64,000 nt of DNA, from the NCBI GenBank assembly GCA_938017505.1, contig CALIKV010000031.1, positions 34,113-98,112 on the forward strand. The letters run 5' to 3'. Positions 42,726-51,362 of the stretch are shown here, piece by piece. The number at the start of each line of letters is the position of its first letter. The first letter of the stretch is position 1. The stretch is from an uncultured Sulfolobales archaeon. Lineage in GTDB: Archaea > Thermoproteota > Thermoprotei_A > Sulfolobales > NBVN01. A model generated the notes under the pieces. That model ran no database searches. It saw only the letters and a list, made by a program, of their open reading frames with translations, and had not been told where the DNA came from. Position numbers and translations under genes: made by a program.

Positions 42726-44781
42726 TGCCCCTCACCGCCTTGCCGCGGAACATGGAGGCAACCCTGCTCGTAGCCTCCTCCCTCTTACTCAAATCCTCTA
42801 AGTCCCTCTCAATCTCCTCGCTATAATCGAAATACCCGGGCATGTAAACGGGTATGGGTTCACTCACGTTCAGGTCGGGAGTGTACAGGTAGCCCTCCCT
42901 ATCGCTTAAGCTCGGCAAAGCCTCTGCAGGAACCCCCACGTTGATCAGGTAGTCTATGTCAGTCCTGTGCTTAGTGCGGAGAGCTATGATCGTGTTGAAG
43001 TTAGCAAGTATCTGTCTCTCTATCTGTGTGGCTATCTGGGACAAGGCAATCAACCCTATCCCGAACTTCCTGCCCTCCCTGGCGAGCCTGGCGAATATGT
43101 TATAGGGGCTTGAGACCTTCTCCGGACTTAAGTAGAGCGGGGCCTCCTCAGAGACGACGGCCACTACAGGCATGTTCCCAGATTCGTCGACACCTGCCTG
43201 CATCCTTCCCTCGAAGAGCCTTCTTAAAACGCTCATGACAACGATGTCCCCCAACGAGACGGGCAGTCTGGACACATCAAGCACCACCACGGAACCGCTG
43301 TTGAGCTTCTGGACTATCTCCTCGAGATCCAGAGCGCTCGGGGTAAGCTCAGATGGTCTTTCACCCTCGACACCCCTCCACGGGTATGAGCCCGGACTAG
43401 TGCCGAAGATCTCGCTTGACGAGTTAACGAGGGCGTTGAACAACTCTATTAGAGCTGAGGGATCCTTAAGCACTGGCGAGACTTTAAACACTGAACCCCT
43501 GTCATCTATCACGCTAACACTAACCTTCCTCCCACTCTTCACCACGAACTCCTGTCTCTCGCCTAAACCTAGCGTAGCTAGAATCAACCTCCTGTAATCC
43601 CTCAACCTATTCACGTAGACACCTGCATTGACCAACACCCTATAGATCCCTTTTTTCTCGCGTTCCCCGACCCCCTCATACCTAACCACGTTATTAGTTA
43701 TGAGCGGTATGAGCGCTAGGAGATTGCCAGTAGGTTCGTCGTTCTCGTCTACAAATAGATTAACCCAAGCCTTATCGACCCACCGACCTCCTTGAGATCC
43801 TAAGCCCTTCCCCGCCTCCTCCCGCCTCTCACTACTCTCCGAAGCGCTCCTTAACAATCCTGCAAGTATTGAGGCTATCTCGCTGAGCTCGCTCACGCTC
43901 GTATCACTAAGACCAACAGTGTTAGCTACGTCATACAAGTTGATGCTCATGGCGTCAAGGCCTCCTATTCTGCGGATTGTTCTAGAGCCTTCACCCTCGC
44001 GTTGAGGACCTCCAGAGACTGTTCGAAGCTCGTATACGTATATCCCCACGGACGAATCCCTTAAGTTCTCATTAAAGCTAAGCGCTTTGTCGAGGACTCC
44101 TATGAAGCCGTCCGGCCTTGAGTACTCGCCGTGCCTGTCTATGATAAGCCAGGAGATAGAGTCGCTCCCAAATCTACCCCATTGAGTGACGAGACCCATA
44201 ACGCTCGTGGTCTTACCTGAACCTGTTTGCCCAGCCACGAGCACGTGTTTAGACACGACGTCCTGGAGCCTCAGCTTCAAGTTCGCGCTCCTGAAGTACT
44301 TCTCCCGCCTAAGCTCCTTTAGAGGGGCTATGCCAGCCCTAAGCCAAGCCACCGGTATAGCTTCCGACGTCTCCTTAGGTATACCAACGCTCAGAACCCT
44401 CATTATCTCCTCGGACTCAGGCTCCCCAGCCTTAAGCAGGTGGACAGGAGCGTCCAACGGTGGCGGCTGGCTGGGCTTCACAACAACTTTTCTCACTTCA
44501 TTGCCCGACTTAACCTCCCTGATCTCGAAGAGCAGAGAGGCCTTAGCGACGGCGGTCTTCTCAACGCTGAAGGCGTGCTGAGAGAACCCCTCTCTTGCTA
44601 GAAGGGAGGAAGCCGCCACGGGTATCTCGCCTTCAAACCCGCCTACCTGGAGCAAGGTATAGCCGTCTCTCACCTTGACGTACAGTATGTCGCCTATGCC
44701 AGGTCTATAGCTTTCATTCATCACGACCACGTAGATGTTCCCGTCCCGCCACATGTAAGTGAGACCTACTCGCGTGCTCAC
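42706..44781 (-). CDS. herA: HerA hexameric DNA translocase
   Basis: FtsK/HerA-type ATPase of 691 residues that works with NurA in 5' end resection. An N-terminal HAS-barrel covers the first 90 residues, Walker A is VLVAGQTGSGKTTSVMGL near 190, and Walker B is VVAVVSEEAPLYL near 545. The arginine-finger region IGLIALSQIATQIERQIL follows. A longer than usual insert of polar residues lies around 300-400. GTG start eight bases after the nurA stop. Confidence 0.96.
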   Translation of the reverse strand: MSTRVGLTYMWRDGNIYVVVMNESYRPGIGDILYVKVRDGYTLLQVGGFEGEIPVAASSLLAREGFSQHAFSVEKTAVAKASLLFEIREVKSGNEVRKVVVKPSQPPPLDAPVHLLKAGEPESEEIMRVLSVGIPKETSEAIPVAWLRAGIAPLKELRREKYFRSANLKLRLQDVVSKHVLVAGQTGSGKTTSVMGLVTQWGRFGSDSISWLIIDRHGEYSRPDGFIGVLDKALSFNENLRDSSVGIYVYELRTVSGGPQREGEGSRTIRRIGGLDAMSINLYDVANTVGLSDTSVSELSEIASILAGLLRSASESSERREEAGKGLGSQGGRWVDKAWVNLFVDENDEPTGNLLALIPLITNNVVRYEGVGEREKKGIYRVLVNAGVYVNRLRDYRRLILATLGLGERQEFVVKSGRKVSVSVIDDRGSVFKVSPVLKDPSALIELFNALVNSSSEIFGTSPGSYPWRGVEGERPSELTPSALDLEEIVQKLNSGSVVVLDVSRLPVSLGDIVVMSVLRRLFEGRMQAGVDESGNMPVVAVVSEEAPLYLSPEKVSSPYNIFARLAREGRKFGIGLIALSQIATQIERQILANFNTIIALRTKHRTDIDYLINVGVPAEALPSLSDREGYLYTPDLNVSEPIPVYMPGYFDYSEEIERDLEDLSKREEATSRVASMFRGKAVRGSEDTGG

Positions 44782-44788
44782 GACTTGA

Positions 44789-46114
44789 TCACCTATACCC
44801 GTACCTCATACGCGTTGTGGACGAAAAGACCTGAGTCAAGACCTCAGACAACTCCCCACTCAACTCGCTCGAAACCAAGCTGATAAGTAATTTCTCGAAA
44901 CTCCTGCTCTCCTCGCCCCCGAACCTGACAAGCCTATCCACCTCCATGTAGCCGCAGGGAGGCTCCCCCACTATCTTGGACCTAGACCTGAAGAGCTCGC
45001 TGACAACCCCCTCCAGCAACTGCCTAACCTGATTAAACGCGTTGATGTTGAGTTTGACTCCATCGCCCACACTAACCAACGCCTCGGGAGTGTGAACGTC
45101 AAGCATGAAGACGTTCCTCCGATCCGGGGTTAGCGGGAACCTGGCGACGTAGACCCCGTTCCTATCATAAACGATCCTGTTAAGTATTTTGACAGTCTCT
45201 TCGACGTGGATCCTCTTCCTCGAGTCGGTGAGTAGCTCGGAGAGGAGCCCGCAGACTCTATCGCCACCCTCGACGTCAGGTAACGTGTAGAGACCCCTGG
45301 AACCCCTTGCCTCGAGACCTGCCTTACGGAAGAGCGAGTAACTACGCGCGATGCTGGTGAACTTAGAGGTCTTCGAGAGTCCTACAACCTTCCATAGGAG
45401 GTCCTTAATGCTGCTCGGTTCAAGGCCTGTCAGGACGGAGAGCACGTTAATGCCGTCTATAGCTCCCGCACTGCCTCTCTTCACGGCAAACCACTTAATG
45501 AGCGTTCCATCTAACACCACGCACTTAGGATCGATGCCCGCCTCACGCTTAACGCCTTCCAGCAGCCTCACCGCGTAAGCGAGCTCTATCAGGCCCTCTA
45601 TGTAGAGGGTGAAGCGTGTGAAGAAGCCAGGCCTCTCCTTGAGCGAGGAACTTATGAACTCCCTGACGAACCTGCTTAACTCCTGCGAGGCCACAGCGTC
45701 GTCGCCAGGTCTCTCGAAGAGCAGCGAATCACCACTGGATGACCTAACCTTAACCCTGAATTCGAAACCCTCCCCAGCTGCCCTCCTGCTTGAGTAAAGC
45801 ACAAGTCCCTCCGTTGAAGGCCTATTCAACGCTTCTTTAACGCTGAGCAACCTCCCGTCCTCCATCCTCAGCAAAGCCCCTAACCTGAGCGGGATGATCA
45901 TTGAGACGTCCGTCTTGTAGGGTTTGAAACCGGCATCTACGAACCCGACTACGGAAGGTTTGTCCGGTAGCCCTATCTCCTTAACCTCGTAGTATGTGTT
46001 GAAGACCTCGTTCTTAATTCTGACAGACTCGTCGTTTCTCGAGTTCAAGTAATCGGTCATCAGATCCTCGATGACCTCCTCAAGCACGTCAATCAACTTA
46101 TTAACCCCACTCAC
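44789..46114 (-). CDS. nurA: NurA 5'-3' nuclease
   Basis: RNase H-fold nuclease that forms a complex with HerA. Metal-site Asp residues are visible in VVGFVDAGFKPYKT near residue 60 and CVVLDGTLIKWF near 200; a third motif with GDGVKLN and a late PCGYMEVDRLVRF follow. The GTG at 46114 is preferred, since the longer frame to 46177 lies inside mre11; this leaves 441 residues and a 14-base overlap. Second gene of the repair operon. Confidence 0.93.
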   Translation of the reverse strand: MSGVNKLIDVLEEVIEDLMTDYLNSRNDESVRIKNEVFNTYYEVKEIGLPDKPSVVGFVDAGFKPYKTDVSMIIPLRLGALLRMEDGRLLSVKEALNRPSTEGLVLYSSRRAAGEGFEFRVKVRSSSGDSLLFERPGDDAVASQELSRFVREFISSSLKERPGFFTRFTLYIEGLIELAYAVRLLEGVKREAGIDPKCVVLDGTLIKWFAVKRGSAGAIDGINVLSVLTGLEPSSIKDLLWKVVGLSKTSKFTSIARSYSLFRKAGLEARGSRGLYTLPDVEGGDRVCGLLSELLTDSRKRIHVEETVKILNRIVYDRNGVYVARFPLTPDRRNVFMLDVHTPEALVSVGDGVKLNINAFNQVRQLLEGVVSELFRSRSKIVGEPPCGYMEVDRLVRFGGEESRSFEKLLISLVSSELSGELSEVLTQVFSSTTRMRYGYR

Positions 46115-47375
46115 CGAACATCCCCTCCAGTAATTCCATAATCTCCTTATAGAGACTTTCGTAGAACTCATCTTCATTAACTCCCTCAGGCTTCCTCCTG
46201 CTCAGCAACTCAATTAACTTGAGGAGTTTGTCAGGAGTTAATGTAGAACCCAGCTTCTTAGTCGCCTCTTCCACGATAGATCTCTCGATGAGCTCTAAGA
46301 CTTCCCCCCTGAGCGACGTGTCAATCTGTAGAGTACCGGACCCGCTCACTAACTCGGGCTTGAGCATTAGGGTCGACCCGTCCTCTCTTAACTCCTGGTC
46401 CAGTCTATTCGCTTCGTAGATCAACTGACCGAGCTTGTCAGGCTTGACGTTCGTGACGTCTATGAGCAGGACCTTGAACACTCCCCGCATGTCTTTAGCT
46501 AAAGACCTCACGTAGTTAACTAGCTCCTTCATGTCACCGAGGGCAAGCCTCTCGTACACGACGTCAACTCCGAAGTCCCTCCAAACACTCCTCACGACAG
46601 GTGCCTCACCTCCCACATCAACCTCTAGGAACCTCCTCATCCTGCCATTCCTCTTAAGGGTGTAGGTCTCGTAGAGGTCGCTCCTATCCCTGCCGACCAC
46701 AGCCCCTGGATAGGCAGCCCTAACCTTCACCTCGTCAAGCAACGGGACTGGATAGTGTATATGACCTAACGCAACGTACTTAACCCTGTCCGGGAGTTCT
46801 CTCAGCCATCCGTCGCCTGACAGGAAAACCCTACCGTACCTGTAGCTGTAGTCACTCGGGTCGTAGCCGTAGAACTTAACGGCGGTGTGAGCGAGCAGGA
46901 TAACGGGCTTCGCAACGCTCTCTAAACCCCTGAAAATAACCCTACCCTCGCTGAGGAACTTGGCCTCAAGCCCGTTCCTGAGCCCAGGGATCCCGTAGAA
47001 GACGTAATCACCCAGCTCCAAGGGATTAAGCACTAATCCCTCCCTTGACTCTTCATGCGTAGGTAAATGGATTAGCCCAGCCTCCCTCAGGAGGTGAACC
47101 ATGTCGTTACCCCTAACCGAGGTATCGTGGCTCCCAGGCACGCAAACCACCTTAACGCCTCTATCCCTCAGGTCTCTGAGGGCTCTGGCGACGCGGCTCA
47201 CTACTGAGTAGTTCTCGAACCTAGGACGCTCGAAGAAATCCCCGCTAACCACTAAATACCTAGAACCTGACTCAAGTACGTGACTAGTCACCTCCTCGAA
47301 AGCCTTAATCGAGGCGTCGGAAAGCGGCTTACCGCTGAACGAGCCGATGTGTAAATCGGCTGTGTGAACGAACAC
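46101..47375 (-). CDS. mre11: Mre11 nuclease
   Basis: Calcineurin-like phosphoesterase of 424 residues that opens DNA ends with Rad50. Metal motifs: HTADLHIGS at residues 4-12, VVSGDFFERP near 42, VPGSHDTSVRG near 80, LLAHTAVKFYG and ALGHIHYPVP near 200. The C-terminal part includes a helical Rad50-binding region. GTG start at 47375. An inverted repeat with TATA-like bases lies just upstream. First gene of the repair operon. Confidence 0.96.
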   Translation of the reverse strand: MFVHTADLHIGSFSGKPLSDASIKAFEEVTSHVLESGSRYLVVSGDFFERPRFENYSVVSRVARALRDLRDRGVKVVCVPGSHDTSVRGNDMVHLLREAGLIHLPTHEESREGLVLNPLELGDYVFYGIPGLRNGLEAKFLSEGRVIFRGLESVAKPVILLAHTAVKFYGYDPSDYSYRYGRVFLSGDGWLRELPDRVKYVALGHIHYPVPLLDEVKVRAAYPGAVVGRDRSDLYETYTLKRNGRMRRFLEVDVGGEAPVVRSVWRDFGVDVVYERLALGDMKELVNYVRSLAKDMRGVFKVLLIDVTNVKPDKLGQLIYEANRLDQELREDGSTLMLKPELVSGSGTLQIDTSLRGEVLELIERSIVEEATKKLGSTLTPDKLLKLIELLSRRKPEGVNEDEFYESLYKEIMELLEGMFGEWG

Positions 47376-47379
47376 CTGT

Positions 47380-47407
47380 CTAAACCCCTACATTATACAG
47401 GGTTTAG
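47380..47407. promoter_or_regulatory. Perfect 8-bp inverted repeat upstream of mre11
   Basis: CTAAACCC (47380-47387) and GGGTTTAG (47400-47407) flank a 12-base spacer between the mre11 start and a TATA-like TCTAAAAAC further up (about 47409-47417). Its place between TATA and start codon suits an operator. The spacer itself is AT-rich (CATTATA). It might also be a short terminator-like hairpin of the divergent region. Confidence 0.45.
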
Positions 47408-47503
47408 AGTTTTTAGATGTTCAACCTTGAGCGGAGCTCTACTCCCCCACAACTTAAACGCGCGCAGGACTACGTCCACTCATGGTTTAGGGTGTTTAAC
47501 CGC

Positions 47504-47547
47504 AAAGTTTTTAAAGGTACACTTAACTCCTATATTTGGTGCACCAT
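47504..47547 (+). promoter_or_regulatory. cbiM promoter with palindromic operator-like site
   Basis: TATA element AGTTTTTAAAGG at 47506-47517 predicts a transcript start near 47537. There the perfect palindrome TGGTGCACCA (47537-47546) lies directly before the ATG at 47548. A metal-responsive repressor site is possible; it does not match the NikR site I know. Confidence 0.45.
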
Positions 47548-48162
47548 ATGCACATACCTGACGGATATCTCTCTGTGCCCGTTGCCGTGGGCTCCTTTAT
47601 CGCCTCCCTCGCTTTCGTGGTCACCGCCGCCCGTAGGGTCTCCCTTAAACAGGGGTTAAGTGTGGAGGGGATTTCCTTAATGACTGCCTTAAGCGCCGGC
47701 ATATTCGTCGCCCAGATGATAGCGTGGCCTATCCCCGGCGGGACCAGTCTCCACCTGGTCGGCGGTGCTCTAGCGGGGATCATCCTAGGTCCTTGGTTAG
47801 GTGTGTTGTCCATGGCTTTAGTCCTCACTGTTCAGTGTCTAGTGTTCCACGACGGCGGGATAACCGCGCTAGGCGCTAACGTACTTAACATGGGGGTTGT
47901 AGCCGTCCTCATCGGCTACTCGCTCTTCAGATTTCTTGGAGGGGGCAGGAGACCGTTAATAGCTGGGCTCGTCGCCGGATGGCTCAGCCTGCTGCTCGCC
48001 GGCGTCTCCTGCGGCGTGGAGTTAAGCGTTTCATGGGGCTCGGTACTGCCCGTTTACGTGATGGGTCTATGGCACGCGCTCCTAGGCAGTGTGGAGGGGG
48101 TTATAACGGGCTCCGTAATCGCCTACTTAAGAGTTAAGGAGTCGAGGCTGGGGTGGTCTTGA
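47548..48162 (+). CDS. cbiM: Nickel/cobalt ECF transporter S component CbiM
   Basis: Membrane protein of 204 residues that binds Ni2+ or Co2+ through its free N-terminus. The N-terminal MHIPDGYLS is the diagnostic sequence; the amino group, His2 and a further His are ligands, so the start must be the ATG at 47548 and not an upstream in-frame codon. LVGGALAGIILGPWLGVLSM and DGGITALGANVLNMG are standard family segments. First gene of a four-gene operon, directly before a [NiFe] hydrogenase operon, which argues for nickel. Confidence 0.95.
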   Translation: MHIPDGYLSVPVAVGSFIASLAFVVTAARRVSLKQGLSVEGISLMTALSAGIFVAQMIAWPIPGGTSLHLVGGALAGIILGPWLGVLSMALVLTVQCLVFHDGGITALGANVLNMGVVAVLIGYSLFRFLGGGRRPLIAGLVAGWLSLLLAGVSCGVELSVSWGSVLPVYVMGLWHALLGSVEGVITGSVIAYLRVKESRLGWS

Positions 48163-48444
48163 GTGCCCGGCAGGAAGGCGATCCTGACCCTAGGGGTACT
48201 CCTCCTCACAAGCCCCTTGTTCGGGGTGGTTATGGCTGAGGCGATCGGATATCACGAACCGCTAGACCTCGTTGCAGAGGAACTGGGACTCAGCGAGTCA
48301 GATGTTGAGTGGACGCCTCTAAGGGACTACACCTTCCCCGGACTCCCTGACTGGCTGGGGTACATAGTTTCAGGCGCTTTAGGCGTCTTACTTATCCTGC
48401 TGACTGGATACACCCTCAGACTCGTTGTGGTCGGTAGGGTATGA
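48163..48444 (+). CDS. PDGLE-domain protein (CbiN-like small component)
   Basis: 93 residues with an N-terminal and a C-terminal helix around an external PDGLE-type loop (GYHEPLDLVAEELGLSESDV, then PLRDYTFPGLPDWLGYIVSG). Such proteins replace CbiN in Ni/Co ECF systems and help load metal into CbiM. The start is GTG immediately after the cbiM stop, and the end overlaps cbiQ by four bases. Confidence 0.88.
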   Translation: MPGRKAILTLGVLLLTSPLFGVVMAEAIGYHEPLDLVAEELGLSESDVEWTPLRDYTFPGLPDWLGYIVSGALGVLLILLTGYTLRLVVVGRV

Positions 48445-49184
48445 GCGCGTTGATGGTGAGGAAGTTCCTCGAGTCTATGTCCGACGTGGTCGATATAATT
48501 AGTGTTGAGGGGCGTGACTGCAACCCCCTATTCTTCCTCACCTCCTCGCTTGTCGCAGTGGTTGTGACCTCGTTCACTTCAAACCTCTTGGTGATCCTTG
48601 CCTCACTGAGCGCGTCCTTCATCCTTTTAGGGGTCTCCAAGCGGCTGAGAGCTTCCTTAAAGAGGCTTGCATCCGCCTCCATTTACGTGCTTGCTTTCTC
48701 GTTAATCGCGTTACTCCCCTTCCTAATCGAGGGCGAGGTGAGCCTGTACTTGCTCTACGTGCTTAGAGCCCTAGGAGCTACGTCACTCCTCCTAACATCA
48801 ACGAGCATGCTTGGTTGGGAAGGCTTAAGCAGGGCTATGCAGAGACCCAGGACCTCAATTACGATGTCGCTAATACCGATGTACGTGAGGCTCATCTCCA
48901 CGTTGATGAGGGACACGTCAAGGATGTTGCTGGGAAGGGAGGCGCGAATGTTAAGGAGACCCGAGCTGAGGGACTTACTCACGTACGCTACTGTTGTAGG
49001 TGACTTAATCCTCAGGAGCGATGAGAGAGGAAGGAGGACTGTGTTAGCTGTGGAGGCCAGGACCCTGTCCCCCGCTGAGGACGCGCTAAACACGAGCACG
49101 TCCCCTAGACTTACGAGGCTTGACGTTATCATCTTCTCTGTAGCTATAACGGAGGTGCTTCTCCAGCTCTCCACGGTGGTGTAG
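48441..49184 (+). CDS. cbiQ: Nickel/cobalt ECF T component CbiQ
   Basis: 247-residue membrane coupling subunit. Hydrophobic helices fill residues 30-125 and a cytoplasmic helical domain follows with SMLGWEGLSRAMQRP and REARMLRRPELRD, the regions that bind the ATPase grooves. A VEARTLSPAEDALN segment recalls the usual EARG end motif. ATG start overlapping the PDGLE gene. Confidence 0.88.
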   Translation: MSALMVRKFLESMSDVVDIISVEGRDCNPLFFLTSSLVAVVVTSFTSNLLVILASLSASFILLGVSKRLRASLKRLASASIYVLAFSLIALLPFLIEGEVSLYLLYVLRALGATSLLLTSTSMLGWEGLSRAMQRPRTSITMSLIPMYVRLISTLMRDTSRMLLGREARMLRRPELRDLLTYATVVGDLILRSDERGRRTVLAVEARTLSPAEDALNTSTSPRLTRLDVIIFSVAITEVLLQLSTVV

Positions 49185-49187
49185 CCC

Positions 49188-49841
49188 GTGAACGAACTAC
49201 TCCTCAAGGATGTGTGGTTCAGCTACCCTGGCAGCAATGCTCCTGTATTAAGGGGCGTTACGCTCGAGTTGAGGAGGTCTGAGTTAATACTCGTCAGGGG
49301 GCCTAACGGCTCTGGCAAGTCAACGCTGCTCCTAGTAGCAGCCGGGCTTCTGAAGCCTGAGCAAGGTGAAGTACTCCTCGACGGGGTCCCGTTACAATCG
49401 CAGCTACCTGCAGCCAGGAGGAGGATCGGGATCACGTTTCAGAACCCTGATGACCAGTTCTTCAACGCAACAGTATATGACGAGATAGCGTTCGCGTTAA
49501 GACAGCTTAAACTTGGCGAAAACGCTGTTAGGGAGAGGGTCGCTGAAGTGGCGGAGACCCTACACATAGAGAACCTGCTTGAGAGACCTCCCTTCAGACT
49601 GAGCGGCGGGGAGAAGGTTAAGGTAGCCCTGGCCTCAGTGCTAGTCTACGACCCTGACATACTTCTCCTTGACGAGCCGACCGCTTACCTAACGTCGGAG
49701 GCTAAGGAAACGGTTCTCAGGATCCTCACGGACCTGAGGGATAGAGGCAGGGCCATAGCCATCACAGCCAACGACCCCTACCTGATGGGATATTCAATCG
49801 ATAAAGTCTATACCCTGATAGACGGTAGACTGCAAACCTAA
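49188..49841 (+). CDS. cbiO: Nickel/cobalt ECF ATPase CbiO
   Basis: Single ABC cassette of 217 residues: Walker A RGPNGSGKSTLLLVA near residue 36, Q-loop TFQNPDDQFFNATVYDEIAF, signature LSGGEKVKVALASVL and Walker B ILLLDEPTAYL. The FQNPDDQ sequence is typical of ECF ATPases. It is followed directly by an inverted repeat AAGGTTG...CAACCTT that may end the operon. Confidence 0.94.
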   Translation: MNELLLKDVWFSYPGSNAPVLRGVTLELRRSELILVRGPNGSGKSTLLLVAAGLLKPEQGEVLLDGVPLQSQLPAARRRIGITFQNPDDQFFNATVYDEIAFALRQLKLGENAVRERVAEVAETLHIENLLERPPFRLSGGEKVKVALASVLVYDPDILLLDEPTAYLTSEAKETVLRILTDLRDRGRAIAITANDPYLMGYSIDKVYTLIDGRLQT

Positions 49842-49869
49842 AGGTTGTTCAGGAAAAGGTTCAACCTTC
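49841..49869 (+). terminator. Hairpin after cbiO
   Basis: AAGGTTG (about 49841-49847) and CAACCTT (about 49862-49868) form a 7-bp stem with a 14-base loop right behind the cbiO stop codon. No long T-run follows, so its strength as an archaeal terminator is uncertain. Confidence 0.4.
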
Positions 49870-50237
49870 ACTGAGCTCCATGTCAGCCCCCGTCTTCGCC
49901 TCCCCGCTTACCTCTAACACGTTCTTCAAGGGCTAGCCACCCTCAAACGGACTAAGGAGAGGTATGGACGTATAACCCCTCACTAAAGTCATCTACTTGG
50001 CGAATCTTAACTCCATTACACTCTCGAGCCGGACCATCAAAAGGCCCTTGTCGTAGGCGTGAGTAGGAGGTAGAGGATAGCCGAGATGAGAGTTAGGATC
50101 AGAAAGGGTTCAACCGGCCTTTTTAATTAACGACTTCAAGGACTCCGTTGAACATCTTTCGATGGTTCCTCCGCTTTAAAGTCGCTGACTGAAACGAGAG
50201 AGCTCCTGAGAATCCGTGCACATGCTTGTAGAGTCTT
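49870..50237 (-). other. Gap between cbiO and hydrogenase; faint decayed frame
   Basis: No intact gene. On the minus strand one frame runs for about 75 codons through two TAG codons (AYDKGLLMVRLESVMELRFA, then MTLVRGYTSIPLLSPFEGG, then PLKNVLEVSGEAKTGADMEL and a stop near 49871). It may be a relic or chance. The plus strand near 50243-50252 has ATTTTTAAAG, the likely TATA box of the hydrogenase operon. Confidence 0.3.
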
Positions 50238-50297
50238 TTGAAAATTTTTAAAGTTCTAGCGTGTTATAAAGGTGTATTTGGTGATCGTTCCGTGTCC

Positions 50298-51356
50298 ATG
50301 ACAGGTCTATATGTGGGGGGTAACGAAGGGTTAAGGCTTTTGTTTGATGAGTTACAGCGTTTAGACTACGTCATCGTTGGTCATAAGGTGGTTGACGGTG
50401 CCTTGAGGTTGGAGAGAGTTAACGAGTTCAACGAGTTGGCCGTCGGCGTTGAGGACGTGCAGAGTCCCGGTAGGTATTCCCTTGTTGAGGGTGATTTCTT
50501 CAGACACGGTCCCGACTCGCCTAAGAAATTCCTCTACCCTTCCGAGCTGGTCTTATTCAAGGTATCTCCTGACTGGAGCATTACTTCTCCTGACGTCAAG
50601 ATCGACAGGACGGCGTTCTTCGGCCTGAAGCCCTGTGATTTAGCGGCTATTAAGGTCTTGGACAGGGTCTTGTTAAATGTGGACGAGTTCTACACGCTGT
50701 ACAGGGAGAACATGGCCATTATTGTAGAGAACTGCACGAGACCCGGTAACACCTGCTTCTGTGCTTCGATGGGAACAGGTCCTAGGGCTAGGGATTCGTT
50801 CGACCTAGCGTACACTAGGCTTGGTGATAAGCTCGTCATGGAGGCAGGAAGCGAGCTGGGGATAAGGCTACTCAACGCGTTAGAGGTTGAACCTATAGAT
50901 GACGTGACTTACGGTGATTTTGTGAGGGTTCTGAACGAGGCAGCTGAAAAAGCCAGGGCTGGGTTTGAAGCAGATAACTTGCCTGAGTTGCTGGAGCTCA
51001 AAATCGCCTCCCCGGTATTCAGAGAGGTCGCTGAAAAGTGTTTAGGGTGTGCGAATTGCAACATGGTGTGCCCGACGTGCTTCTGCTTCGACGTTATAGA
51101 CGTCCCTAGAGTAGATGGGTCTGCAGAGAGGGTTAGAGTGTGGGACGGGTGCTTGAATTACACATACGCGCAGGTCGCTGGGGGACACTTCAGACCTGAC
51201 TTGTGGGCTAGGTACAGGCACTTCGTACTACATAAATTCACGTACTGGATGAAGCAATTCGGTACGTACGGCTGTGTGGGGTGTGGGAGGTGTGTAACGT
51301 GGTGTCCTGTAGGAATAGACCTAAGGGAGGCGGTCCTTAAGCTGTTAAGGAGGTGA
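50298..51356 (+). CDS. hydB: Sulfhydrogenase beta subunit (Fe-S)
   Basis: Electron-transfer subunit of a cytoplasmic group 3b [NiFe] hydrogenase. Domain: KPCDLAAIKVLD near residue 120 with ENCTRPGNTCFCASMGTG, and two [4Fe-4S] motifs, CLGCANCNMVCPTCFCFD and CVGCGRCVTWCPVGID, near the C-terminus. The frame is open from a TTG at 50238, but the TATA box ATTTTTAAAG at 50243-50252 lies inside that extension, so a start at the ATG 50298 or GTG 50292 is preferred. First gene of the order beta-gamma-delta-alpha, as in Pyrococcus. Confidence 0.9.
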   Translation: MTGLYVGGNEGLRLLFDELQRLDYVIVGHKVVDGALRLERVNEFNELAVGVEDVQSPGRYSLVEGDFFRHGPDSPKKFLYPSELVLFKVSPDWSITSPDVKIDRTAFFGLKPCDLAAIKVLDRVLLNVDEFYTLYRENMAIIVENCTRPGNTCFCASMGTGPRARDSFDLAYTRLGDKLVMEAGSELGIRLLNALEVEPIDDVTYGDFVRVLNEAAEKARAGFEADNLPELLELKIASPVFREVAEKCLGCANCNMVCPTCFCFDVIDVPRVDGSAERVRVWDGCLNYTYAQVAGGHFRPDLWARYRHFVLHKFTYWMKQFGTYGCVGCGRCVTWCPVGIDLREAVLKLLRR

Positions 51357-51362
51357 GAGGAG

